A stretch of 64,000 nucleotides of DNA. Source: Triatoma infestans. Lineage: Eukaryota; Arthropoda; Insecta; Hemiptera; Reduviidae. The position numbers were made by a program, and so were the translations under genes. The notes beneath the pieces were generated by a model. It was not told the origin of the DNA, ran no database searches, and saw nothing but the letters and a program-made list of their open reading frames with translations. Shown here piece after piece: positions 49,825 through 59,499 of the stretch (position 1 is the stretch's first letter; the number at the start of each line of letters is the position of its first letter). The DNA is taken from contig JAAEAF010001968.1 of assembly GCA_011037195.1 (NCBI GenBank), forward strand, positions 1 to 64,000, read 5' to 3'.

Positions 49825-49858
<34 letters not shown>

Positions 49859-52679
49859 GCTCATATAATATAAGTTTTTAAAAGAATGACTTATAAGCTG
49901 ACCTTATGGCAACCAAATAAGAAAAACGTTGATAGTGTCACTCCAGAAATCAGATTTAATTGAAATAAACTATTTTCTAAAAATGCTGAAACAAATCGAA
50001 TGACAAGTTCATAAAATCTAAATTGTATTAACTTAAAAAAAAAAATTTCATTTCTGAAAATGAAAAATTTTCATTCTTAGTTTAAGAATAGTTTGAACTT
50101 CTCTCTTGAATAGTAATACGCTGGACACGCCCGCAGAGGACCCGGGTTCGTGTCCAGCAGTATTATTATCCTTAGATTATCGTCTTACTATAATGAACAG
50201 TAATATCGGCAGCGAGAAAACATTGCCCGGGGATCGGCAGTGCACAATAGAAAATTCTCAGTAGTGCAGTAAATCTCATTAAACGAAATACAAAAGCAAA
50301 AAACAGCAATTTCTCTCACAAAACATTTTTACTTTGATAAACATTTTTGGTCTCTTCAACTTTATCTGAATGTCTTAAACAATATTAACTATCTGTAAAG
50401 TATGGACAGCAACAGTTTAGTCGTAGCAAGCGGAATCCCCCGCGAAGATTAAGAGGTGACAAAATTTGTCAATTTCGATTCTTAATTTGTTTAAATTTTA
50501 TATTTTACTTTCTCTTACAAGAGTAGTCGTATCAAATTTTCGATATCGAGTTTTCACCGTGGGATCAGACCGTACGTTATCTGTCAAAATTCCTCAACTG
50601 GAAGTACCACTTTACTAGTTGGTTTCGAACCAGCTAGAAACGATAATTACTTTTATGCAAAACGGGAATTATTGCGATTTTCTCAACAATTGCTCCGACG
50701 ACTTTCTTCAAACTTGTTATATCAACTGTACGAACTAAAATCGATAACTTTTATGTGTCGCTGAAATTGCAAGTTTGAATAAATTGCATGACCGGTAGTG
50801 TGTTATAACTGAAATGTATTTTTCAGTTTTTGGTATTTTCTCTAAAAACGGCTCCAACGATTTTCTTTGACCTAGGCATGTGAACTACACATATAAGAGC
50901 TACAACTTTTATTTGAAACATTTCTCGTAATGAAGTCATTTAAGGGGGCTTTTGGGAGAGGTGTGGAATTATGTTTTTCTCTAAAGTGCTATCATAGTTG
51001 ATTATACATTTCTACCACCCAAACAAATTAATTAGAAATAAATAGATGCCAAAATTCCGAGTGGTAAAAAAATTAGTAAACCGGAAGTACGCTTTTACTG
51101 AACATTTTTTTTTTTTCAGTTTTCAATGAATTCCAACGAATTTCATCAAATTTGGTACACAAACTTTAAAATTTGTCAATTACAATTTTGAAAACTGAAG
51201 TAAGAGAAAGTTGTGTGAGTGTTTCACACCAGATTTTTTTTTTTTTTGTATCAAAGAATATTCATTGAACTCAACCGGAAGTAATACTTTACATAATGGA
51301 TTTTTATTTTGTTTCACAACAATTTTCATTCTGTAAATTTGTAAGTCGTACATATTAAAATCATGAAGGATAATTAGTTTTATCTCAAACGAGTTTCTTG
51401 AACATTGATTTTTTTAAAGGAATTCTATGAGAGGGAAGGACATGGCTTTCATCTAAACTGCTATTTCAACATATAAATGGCAACATTATTATTCAATTTC
51501 TCTATATGAAATAAAATAATTATACAAAAAGTAGTATTTATAATAAGATTGTAAATCAATACATGCAAATAAGTTAAATGAATATCCATTATTTTGCGAG
51601 CTAATATCCCTTCACTTGTAATGACTATTAAATGTTTTACCAAAATTCGAAATTCTCTTTCTATTCAGTTATCTGCGATTTTCTCAAAAACGGCTCCTTA
51701 AATTTGGCATACACACTATAAATTTATTAACCTATTACTTTTATTGAAATATTTTTGCAAAACAATTTATTTAGGTTTTGTGTGGTAGCTTGGTCTCACA
51801 GTAGTATCATTTTTTGTTTTAATACTACAAATGATAACAAAATTATTTCAGTCTCAAATAAAAAATGTTTAAACCATAGAAATTTTTAATATTTAAATCG
51901 CGAATTATATTCAAATATAAGCACGTGAAATGATTGCTTTTTTTTTTTTTTCTACTTAATCGCAAGTAACATCCTTACAAATGCCTTTTCTTTATTTCAA
52001 ATTGTTGTAAGTAGATGTTGAAAAGTGAAGATCTACAGTTAATTTTATTATATTTTTTAGGTAAATTGTGACATCTTTCAAGTATTTTTTGTAAATTAGA
52101 TGTGGCAGTGGGAGGCTGTGATTGAGATCTACAGATTTTCCTCTGGATTGGCTAAACTCAAATAATAAACACTCACTATGCAATCCCTAATTTTATTGGA
52201 AGAATCAGTGGAAAAGCCTGGGATTCCCACAGGGAGGTCAACGCTTCTGAATTCCATGATACGGCATTAAAGTGATGTATGCTTAAATGAAATAAAGTGT
52301 TCATAATTAGAATTCTTTACTACTAGTTAAAGAAAGTATTCCAAATAGCAATACCATGAAATGAACCTATTTTCTGTTATTTTACCTCATTCTATCTATT
52401 ATAAATTCAAATTTCCATTATAATATAACTTACTTAACTCCTCAATGGACTTTTCCAGTTTTTGAAAAAAAATAATCACAGGAATGATTAGAGCAATTGA
52501 ATAAACCACCTGTAATTGAATATAAATTTTAAAAATAAATTGGATTTCAAAAAAAGAAAAGAACCAATAATTCATTGTAATAAAATAAATACCAAATGGA
52601 AATATCCAATGATAAGGCTACCAGTTCTCAAAGTACATCCACAACAACTGGTATTCAATTTCGGTACTTGAAAATTCAT
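43352..52679 (-). CDS. Four-span membrane protein gene B (LAPTM4/DUF4728-like), exon 3 not found
   Basis: Exons in gene order: E1 52593-52679 (87 nt), E2 52434-52509 (76 nt), E4 45296-45437 (142 nt) and E5 43352-43422 (71 nt with stop). E1 reads MNFQVPKLNTSCCGCTLRTG and SLIIGYFHL. E2 is VVYSIALIIPVIIFFQKLEK and SIEEL. E4 is NNPSYILPFLIFQLAIFSVE, IIRFFILIFLHILGDHV and MDLLVLSTNL. E5 is FQAYISIIIYNHYINLRQG plus IEI. E1 and E4 lengths and all phases equal those of gene A. Exon 3 (83 nt in A) was not found in the 7-kb gap, which is packed with LINE fragments, SINE-like sequence and family R; the exon may be lost or diverged, so the gene may be dead. Open exons argue for recent function. Predicted to span the membrane four times; location in endosomes/lysosomes is inferred from the family. 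Confidence 0.6.
44372..45245 (-). repeat. Unnamed interspersed repeat family R in gene B intron
   Basis: The reversed 3' end (CGTCCGAAACACTCTCACGA) starts the block. Landmarks CGGTAAAGTCGCACTTCTGG, a CACACACACACC tract at the usual internal position and AGAGGACTTCAAAACATGTA follow, ending with the TTTGACACGATTACAAT 5' block. It lies between E5 and E4 of gene B. The frames at 44956-45262 are within the repeat. Confidence 0.75.
45950..47290 (+). pseudogene. R1/I-like LINE ORF2 remnant (endonuclease, RT, start of RNase H)
   Basis: Plus-strand pieces: NNNGRDLMDFLMGTELEVIN with DSELTFVTG, then after a shift VIDIILASSNIINLIRNWKV, the C-terminal half of an AP endonuclease domain. Next, KGAFDRVWCDALEDSLDRKG and IQVSLGRHPVLYKRGPQGDC with LSPNLWCAVID come from the reverse transcriptase. 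Then YAAVVWW, LDLSDGDGATAAIKTVESLC and, after another shift, YMDGSRMGGKLELQCPVSI open the RNase H domain, which stops at TVFQTEA. The catalytic FADD box is missing, probably deleted around 46640. The order and motifs identify an R1/Loa-like element. The insertion is in the gene B gap. Confidence 0.8.
47285..47490 (+). mobile_element. Probable SINE
   Basis: TTGTAATGGTTATGAGCATC followed 35 bases later by TCTTAGTTCGAGTCTCGCG resembles a Pol III B box in a tRNA-derived head. The body holds TTAGGTGTTTCCGCGCCCG and TAGTTGGACGTTAAGCCC, and the copy fades out near a short T-run. The A box is poor, so confidence is moderate. It joins directly to the truncated RNase H of the preceding LINE fragment. 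Confidence 0.5.
47519..47670. repeat. 29-bp tandem duplication plus inverted repeat
   Basis: TAGTGTGCGCTCTACTGTCA and a nearly identical copy follow each other with a 29-base period at 47519-47577. GCGCTCTACCGTCATGA (from about 47554) is inverted at about 47648-47666 (TCATGACGGTAAGGGAGCG). This may be the end of a small non-autonomous element; no protein is encoded. Confidence 0.5.
47833..48132 (+). repeat. Direct repeat copy 1 flanking a LINE fragment
   Basis: It starts AGGGTTGGTACAGCACACAC and ends CTTGATAGTGTCA. Shared words with copy 2 (49399-49940) include GCTTTGAATAGCGTACGT, TATTTTGCGAGGTAATATCC and TTGAAGAAAAAAATGTATTA. The RNase H-bearing LINE fragment begins directly after it. A third partial copy is at about 51555-51640. 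Confidence 0.8.
48133..49330 (+). pseudogene. R1/I-like LINE ORF2 C-terminal part with RNase H, frameshifted
   Basis: It opens SYGAVAWYSRTKFEKVMKVL with DKLQRLACLCG and AMRTCPMAGIEV, the segment after the reverse transcriptase. RNase H then follows (48511-48960): VTDGYKTLKGTG, FQAEILAIGKC, IVILSDSQAAIKALSS and VPGHVGVKGIEVADTLAKEG give the D-E-D-D catalytic set with His. After a one-base shift near 48965 comes NRIRILTGFLTGHCRLRGHL, CRFCGEIEETPIHLLTDC and a last helix ending LNLERVL before the stop at 49325-49327. RNase H degrades the RNA strand of the RNA-DNA hybrid during retrotransposition. It is relatively well preserved, so a recent insertion. Confidence 0.85.
49399..49940 (+). repeat. 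Direct repeat copy 2 with internal palindrome and minisatellite
   Basis: Same start (AGGGTTGGAACAGTGCACAC) and end (GTTGATAGTGTCA) as copy 1 but about 240 bases longer because of an internal AT-rich expansion: a perfect palindrome (49589-49696), a tandem array of ATGCAAATACTAT-like units (about 49710-49828) and a (TA)n run. Confidence 0.75.
49589..49696. repeat. Perfect 44-bp-arm palindrome
   Basis: The left arm 49589-49632 contains GTTGAAGAAAAAAATGTATT; the right arm 49653-49696 is its exact reverse complement. A 20-base AT-rich spacer separates them. The left arm matches the ordinary sequence of direct repeat copy 1, so the right arm arose by inverted duplication. Confidence 0.95.
50110..50275 (+). 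mobile_element. SINE-like sequence
   Basis: GGACACGCCCGCAGAGGACC followed by CGGGTTCGTGTCC looks like the B-box half of a tRNA-derived SINE. CATTGCCCGGGGATCGGC resembles the body of the SINE at 35097. The A-box half and the poly-A tail are unclear. Confidence 0.4.
50500..51240 (+). repeat. Unnamed interspersed repeat family R
   Basis: It starts TTACTTTCTCTTACAAGAG and ends AGAGAAAGTTGTGTGAGTGT with TTCACACCAGATTTT. An internal deletion removes the GGTCCCCTGAGTCC block and the GT microsatellite. It lies in the gene B gap. Confidence 0.8.
51241..52430. other. Gene B intron remainder, no exon found
   Basis: This is where gene B exon 3 might be expected just after E2, but no 80-base open segment with splice sites and a hydrophobic core is visible. 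A partial copy of the direct-repeat family (ATCCATTATTTTGCGAG) lies at 51580-51610. The minus-strand frames at 51461 and 51992 have no recognisable motif. Confidence 0.3.
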
Positions 52680-52689
52680 TATTACTGTA

Positions 52690-53915
52690 AGTTTTTATTA
52701 CTAAATAATTTGGAAGAAATCTTTGTACATTATATTATTAGTCTATTATTTTTTGGCAAGTTTTATTATATTTTTTTTTTGGTTAAGTTAAATAAAAAAA
52801 TCTGATTTTATTACCTTTGTCTTCTAAGATTTTACTATATATTAAATACTTCGTTTCCGGGTTGGGATCCTTATTTTGATAAAGAGATGAAAACTTTATT
52901 CCAAATATAAAACTTGCCTTTTATTCACATTCTATATAGGTTATGTATTATATTTGTTAAAACTTAATAACAAGGACAGAACTGTCCACTTCAATTACCA
53001 GCAAACGATCCACTCCTTATCACTTAACACAATATCCATTGTAACCTCTCGTAAACATAATAATATAATCATCTATAAAGTTTAATTTTAAATAAATGTA
53101 AAGGTTATGGAGGAAAGAAAAGACGTAAAATTAATAAAAACTTGAAGGTAACTATTTCAAAATTAATCCATTCTTAGTGATATATTATGTTAAACAAATA
53201 GTTTTAGGTTTAACAGTTGTTCACATCATACATCTTCGTTGACAATATAAACACTAAGTTTTTAAAGAGTAGACGCAGCTATTCTACAGTGGTGGGAGGA
53301 GAATGGCTTTCAATTGCTCACTACATTAAATGTGATGATTGTTTTTGGTTTTATTATAGTTTTTGTTATTTCTTCTCTTTCTAACCAATCGCTATTATGA
53401 TAACTTTACAGTTGCGGACTTGTCTTTGACTGGGATTATTCAAAAAACAAATAATAGAGAAATCTTTTTGCCTCCTCTTTGTTTTACACTGACTGTTTTA
53501 TTTATTATTATTCATTTATTGTACTAGAAAATTTACACTTTTTCTATGGCAATGGTGTAGGAAGCGCAAACACACACAAAATTAATCGTTTTTATAAAAA
53601 AGAATCGTTATAAACATAATACATAAAAGAAATAAGTATTAAATACAAAAATAAATAATAATAATTGTAATAAAATAAATGTTACAGTAAAAAAACTAAA
53701 AAATATTAATAACAGAATTTGCTTCTCAAAAATTAGAAATATAAGCAAAAAGAGAAAATTAAATAAAAGAATATATATATATATATATATATTTGCGTCT
53801 GCAGAACAATTGGAAAATTAAAGATTATTGTAAAACTTAACAAGAAGATTTGAAGTAATATTTAACTTAAGCACAAACCTTAACAATATGTTTTCATTTT
53901 GGTGAATTTCTTACT
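52690..53915. other. AT-rich DNA upstream of gene B, no gene seen
   Basis: The promoter of gene B should lie immediately above 52679. I see no clear core promoter. A (TA)n run is at 53772-53793. Confidence 0.25.
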
Positions 53916-53919
53916 TTTA

Positions 53920-54150
53920 AAAACTTCATCAGATATTATTTGACCAAAGCATTAATTTTCTTCAAGTCTATATTTTGAAAGTAATTTACAAACTTCCCAT
54001 AGGCGGACTACCTTCCTTAATAAATGTAATTAGATATTTATTTCTTTTGCGTATAGAACGCGGTGCATTGAAATAGATAATGGTATAAATCATCAGGGTG
54101 GTCTCCACTACAAAGTAAACAGAATTTCTCAGGAAAGAAATAATATTTTT
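53920..54150 (-). pseudogene. Non-LTR retrotransposon C-terminal tail
   Basis: The minus strand reads FFPEKFCLLCSGDHPDDLYH with YLFQCTAFYTQK, then SAYGKFVNYFQNIDLKKINA. C..C...hpDDlyHyLf.C is the Cys-His motif at the end of several LINE ORF2 proteins. It is too short to assign a clade. Two stops interrupt it. Confidence 0.65.
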
Positions 54151-54169
54151 AATGTCTGAAAAAAATTCT

Positions 54170-56165
54170 ACAAAATTTGAATCCAGGCAAACGGATTTGA
54201 TCTCTAAGCTTCGGCTCTCAGCTTCTCCACCTCACAATTTAGAAAAAGATTTCCTTGACCTCCAAACTAACTGGCTGACCAATCTATAATTCCGATTAAA
54301 ACAGCTATTAATGACAAAGTCAATATCAAGTGAGTGTAAGGTGGTTTTGAAAACTTTGAAGCATGTCGTTTTTGCACGATTTAACAGAATGTAAATTTTG
54401 ATTGGTTAGAAGATGATCAAAACCTACAATTGATAAACATTGTTTCAATTGTGACCAATTGGAAGGGAGAGATATGGCGTCAAAATCGAATCAGTCTGAG
54501 TTAGCAATCAGCTGTCCGAGTCCATTGCTAACAACTGGAGCGACCAGTTCACTATGCATTTAAATATTTTGAATTTCGAGTGAACTCTTCCTAGTCTAAT
54601 GTATGCATTAGGGGTAGAGGGAGGCAGTCTTATTAGTGTTTTAAAAAAAATCAACTGTCCACACTCCTCATTGACTATTTTATAAGCATAAAATAATCAT
54701 AGTATTATCATAAAAATAATTATTTATACATTTATTTTTCCAATTTGTATTTTCTAAGATGTAATTAAACTATATATTAAAATTTGAACCGTTACTGTCA
54801 GGTAGACCGGTTACAAATCATTTTTCACATTGTATAAAAATACTTCTATAAATAGTAATTTATTAAGGCGCTTATAATTGAGTATACTATTACTATTACT
54901 ATTTTCGAGTATATAAAGTCTCGAGCTGTAATGAGTCTATTCGTCAGTCAAGTTTTTTATTACAATAATTATTTGAACAATATGTTCTTTTAGATTTCCG
55001 CGGCCATTTTCATGAAAAACACTTGAGTTTCCGGGTTGAAATCGCGTCAATAATTTGCTAGAAAACTCTGGTAGTAACTCAAGTAAAACACTCAGGTCTT
55101 CGGGTTGAGGCCGTATTAATGGTTTATTATGAACCAACGTTTCGCCCTCAGGTATCTTCAGCTAAAGAAGTCGCCTCTAAGCCTAAAACAACATAATCAC
55201 TGAAGCAGTCTCAATTCGAAGATCTAAGATTTTACATGACGATGATTATTACAGGAAGCCTGAAAGATTATACTGCCCTCAAGTGTTTTTCAGTATTGAA
55301 GATATGTTATGAAATCAACAGTAAAATAACAATTATAAAGAAACATTTATGGATGTGGCAAAATCGTGATTAGCTTGATTACAACAGAATTAAATAAGAG
55401 AATATAATAAGGCCATGATAGTTGAGAAATTAGAGGCATAGACCGTCAATATGAGGTGTCATATTGGCGGCAGGGCCGGTTCCAATACATACGCGAGAGA
55501 CGAGCATGCGCCTTACCTGCGTAAGGCCCTTGTTCAACTGACCAGTGGAAAAAGAAAGACCAGGACCTTATCTACGTTCCAGTAATCGAAACTACACAGT
55601 TTAAAAAATCTATTTGAGACTTAATATTTTTATTTTTTCTCCTCTATAAAAATACTCATATAAATATTAATTTATTGAGGCTCTTATAATTGTACCATTC
55701 TCGAGTTTCTTAATCCTCTAAGTGGTATAACAAAATCAAGATTCCTGATATAGTTTTTATTTAGCAATGTTAAAAATCATCTTTTATATTAAATTGAACT
55801 ATAATATTAGTATAAATTATTAATTATTTTCCTAATAGAATAAAAATTCTTACACGATTGTTTCCGATACATTCTTATGTTCCACTGTTCGCATGGACAA
55901 AAAAATATTACAAACTCAAAACAACATTTTGGTCGGCATTATTCAAACAAAAAAAAAAAAAAATCAAATTTTCAATTATTATTATAAGTCAAAATGAACC
56001 TCACTTCCTTTTTCTACACAACCTACGACATCGCACAAAACCTACGCCTTCTGAACGGTTGAAAGTAGGGATTTGTTGGGCGGACATTGTGTAGCTTATT
56101 TTATTCCGAATATAAAATGTCATCCAGAAATTTTGTCATACATCAACCTGTATACTGTGATATGT
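54170..56165. other. Intergenic DNA with one hairpin motif copy
   Basis: At 55132-55161, on the minus strand, CTGAAGA is followed by a short stem and GAAACGTTGGTT, a member of the hairpin motif family. Nearby, two blocks with AAAACACTTGAGTTTCCGGG and AAACACTCAGGTCTTCGGG are a direct repeat about 75 bases apart. A GC-richer patch at 55470-55560 includes GGCAGGGCCGGTTCC. Nothing coding is credible. Confidence 0.35.
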
Positions 56166-56169
56166 TAAT

Positions 56170-57170
56170 TTTTACTTTCTCTTACTCCTAGCAAGAGGAA
56201 GTATTGTAATCGTGTCAAATTTTCGATATCGAGTTTTCACCGGAAATATCCGTTTTGAGGTCCCCTGAGTCCAAAAAAGTGGTTTTTAGCAAATGGTCTG
56301 TGTGTGTTGTGTGTGTGTGTGTGTATGTATGTGAACAGCATAGCTCAAAAACGAAAAACCGTAGAAAGTTGAAACTTGATATTCCATTTAGGTATCACCG
56401 TGGGATCTGACACTACGTTATCTGTCAAAATTCCTCAACCGGAAGTACCACTTTACTAGTTGGATTTTTTACTTTTTTGCGATTTTCTCAAAAATGGCTC
56501 CGACGATTTTCTTTAAACTCTAAATCAACCACACATACAAAGAGCTACAACTTTTATTTGAAACATTTCTCCGGGAAAATGCACTGAAGGGCACTTTTGG
56601 GGGAGAGGTGGGGTAAGGTTTTTATCTAAAGTGCTATTTCAGTTTATTAGACAATTCTGTCATCTAAATAATGTTAATTAGAATTAAATATGTTGTTGAA
56701 ATTCCGAGTTTGAAAAAAATCGGATAACCGGAAGTGCGTTTACTTTACCACTTTACTAAATGATTTATTCACTTTTTCGCAATTTTCTCAAAAATGGCTC
56801 CGACGATTTTTTTGAAACTTCGCATATAAACTAAACATACAAAGAGCTACAACTTCTATTTAAAACATTTTTCTAGGAAAATTCATTTAAGGGCACTTTT
56901 AGGGGAGGGGTGGGGATATGTTTTTCCCTAAAGTGCTATCATAGTTGATTATACAACTCTGTTATCCAAAAAAACTTAATTAGAAATAAATAGAAGGCCA
57001 ACATTCCGAGTTTCTTAGAAAATTTGTAAACTGCGCTTTTACTGAACAGTTTTTCCAGTTTTCGACGAATTTCATTAAATTGTGGTACACAAACTATAAA
57101 ATTTGTCAATTATCATTTTGAGAACTGGAGTGAGAGAAAGTTGTGTGGGTGTTTCACACCAGATTTTTTT
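56170..57170 (+). repeat. Unnamed interspersed repeat family R, best copy
   Basis: This is the reference copy. The 5' end is a hairpin (ACTTTCTCTTACT, loop, AGCAAGAGGAAGT), then CGATATCGAGTTTTCACCGG, GGTCCCCTGAGTCCAAAAAA, a GT microsatellite (56300-56332), CTCAACCGGAAGTACCACTT, two similar internal blocks (TCAAAAATGGCTCCGACGAT at about 56490 and 56790), and the 3' end AGAGAAAGTTGTGTGGGTGT with TTCACACCAGA and a T-run. AGTAAGAGAAAGT at the 3' side is an inverted copy of the 5' start. No coding capacity is shared between copies, so it is non-autonomous. I cannot name the family. Confidence 0.85.
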
Positions 57171-57234
57171 ATTTATAAGTATAAAAAAAAAAAATTATTA
57201 AGTTGATAATAGAATCCTTAATCATCAAAGAAAT

Positions 57235-57935
57235 ATAGTGTAAGGAGCTCAAAATACAAATCTTCAATTACTGAGGACGTTTGACGTGACGTATGAGGGC
57301 TTGCGTTGTCTTGCTGAAGGAGTACACTTTTTCAAGAGGGATATTTTGCAGCCAAAACTGAATGTGCGAATTCTACTTGCGTAGAGTAGAGTTCGGATGT
57401 AAACATACGACCATCCGGAATTAGCTCAAAAGAATAACGCCTCCGTAGATCCAACCCATACACAGCGTCATTTTTTTCTCAAATCTTTCTCTTCGGAGGA
57501 CGGTACAGCTGGTTGGCCTGATCTAATCCATTGTTTTTGTTTGTTCATTGTTTAATGAAACGAAAATTACTTGGGTTTTGAAGAAAGGTTTTAAAGACTT
57601 AATCTCAACGTGTTGCTTGTTAGGGTGTAAATTGATGCGGATGTTTTGGCAGTTTCTGGGAACTATAGCGGCTGCTCGCAAGTGGCAGTTTATGGTTGAG
57701 TGGGGCACACCTAATTCACCTGAGAGTTTTCTAATGCTAGTGGCAGGGATCCACCTTTGCAACTGTCGCCAGAAGTTCTGAATCCAAGGAGAGAGGACGT
57801 CTTGGATAAAGCTTAATTTCCAGGCTCATATCATCCTCTCTAAATTTTTTGAACCAGATCTGTCCAGCCCGTATTCTGAATAGAGCCTTCCCTCTCTACT
57901 TCATTAATTTCAAAAGCGGCGTTTGAGGCAGAAGC
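57235..57935 (-). pseudogene. Mariner-type transposase remnant, second copy
   Basis: Minus strand: PLSLDSELLATV-like piece, CKGGSLP/QRWIPATSIRKLSGELGVP with HSTINCHLRAAAIVP (a helix-turn-helix), then HPNKQHVEIKSLKPFFKTQ. It is the same family as 14640-15720, which shows the matching LSGKLGVCQSTINRHL. The catalytic domain is reduced and garbled. The copy is flanked by family R repeats on both sides (56170-57170 and 57941-58641). Confidence 0.75.
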
Positions 57936-57940
57936 CTTTT

Positions 57941-58641
57941 TACTTTTTCTTACTCCTGGAAAGAGAAACTCTTATAATCCTGTCCAATTTTCGATATAGA
58001 TTTTTTACAAGAAATACAGTTTTGAGGTCCATTGAGTCCAAAAAAGTAGTTTTTAGGAAATGGTCTGTGTTGTGTGTGTGTGTGTGTGTGTAAACAGCTT
58101 AGCTCAAAAACGGAATTTTGCAGAAAGTTCAAACTTGATATTCCCGATGGGATCCGACAACAAGTTATCTGTCAAAATTCTTCAACCGGAAGTAACACTT
58201 TACAGAATAGACTTTTCACTTTTTTGGAATTTCCTCCAAAATGGCCCCAACAATTTTCTTTAAAGTTCTCATGTCAAATGCACATAAAAGAGCTACAACA
58301 TTTATATGAAACATTTTTCCTGGCAAAGTCATTCAAGGGGGTTTTTGGGGGAATGATCGGGCTATTTTTCTTCTATCTTCTAAAGTGCTACCTTAGTTTT
58401 TATACAAAACTACCAACTAAACAAAATTTAAATAAATTGCTAAATTCTGAGTTTTAAGAATATTAGTAAACCGAAAGTGCGTTTTTACTGAACAGTTTTT
58501 TTTTTTTCAGTTTTCGCAACTTTTCTTCATTAAAACACTGACAAATTTCATTAAATTTGGTATCTAATTATAAAATTTACCAATTACAATTTTGGAAAAT
58601 TCTCGTAAGAGAAAGTTATAAGAGTTTCACACCAGATTTAT
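57941..58641 (+). repeat. Unnamed interspersed repeat family R
   Basis: It starts TACTTTTTCTTACTCCTGGA and ends GTAAGAGAAAGTTATAAGAG with TTTCACACCAGA. The GT microsatellite is at 58066-58092. The open frames 58060-58457 lie inside the repeat. Confidence 0.8.
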
Positions 58642-59010
58642 TAAAGTAGTGGCCTGAAAATTGCCCTAATTTCTAGAAACAACTAAGTCATTTCTTAAAT
58701 CGCATAGATCTTTCCATAAACTGAAAGTAAATGAAACACTTGATAGAAACTTTTGGTAAACTAGTGCTTAGTAAAAGTAACTTTAGTAAAGTAATATTGA
58801 GGATAAAGAGAGAAAAAAAACAAAAAAACTTCTGATACATCCTACACTACTATACCTCGGGCCAACCTTCGCTACCATCTCCATGCAGTAATATGGAGGA
58901 AGCCGCAAAATTATAATTACTACAGAGAAGAAGGTCAGTTTACATAAACAGTTTTCTATCAGTGTTAATAACCAAATCTATCTTACAAGATAGAATTTCT
59001 TATTATCAAT
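58642..59010. other. Short AT-rich stretch, no gene
   Basis: It contains GGGCCAACCTTCGCTACCAT at about 58859, which recurs at 59778, so both places probably carry pieces of one repeat. Confidence 0.3.
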
Positions 59011-59160
59011 TGTTTTTTTTTTTTTTAAATTTAAGGCTCTTTAACATCTGTGGTCATTTATTAGCGCCCGGAGCCTTCTCAGTGTAATGCTGGCCTCCGA
59101 ACAGTGTTCTCTAGCTACAGACAACAGTGTCCATCACCGAACAGTGAGCTGTAGAGGTAT
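59011..59160 (-). mobile_element. Non-LTR retrotransposon 3' end with poly-A tail
   Basis: Second copy of the 3' end seen at 7517-7640: minus strand CACTGTTCGGAGGCCAGCAT, GAGAAGGCTCCGGGCGC, AATGACCACAGATGTT, then a poly-A of about 14 (T-run at 59011-59024). A C-run of about 11 is at 59428-59438. Confidence 0.55.
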
Positions 59161-59499
59161 TATCTATTAAATGTATTTTAAACGACCTTATTCAGAAATT
59201 AACCTTACCTTGCTTTAAATATCATTCATTTAAAGCAATTCAATCATTTAAATAATTTATTCAAATCAAATCATTTATTCCATTCATTCGAAGCAATTAA
59301 ATAAATAAATAGAAAACACTCAATCGTTGTAAACGATTAGAGTAATAGTTGTAAACTTGGACAAGGCTCTTAAAGAAAATATAAAAAAGTAAATAATTTT
59401 CTGACTTCTTTTTAAGTTATTTCTTCCCCCCCCCCCCCACGCCCTGACCGGCTATTCAGCCATTCTGAATAAAACTTTTTATTAACAGCTACATCGTTG

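Noticed and set aside
47833..49940. LTR retrotransposon defined by the two direct repeats
   Set aside because: The interior encodes only a non-LTR type RNase H and Cys-His tail. There is no gag, protease, integrase, primer-binding site or polypurine tract.
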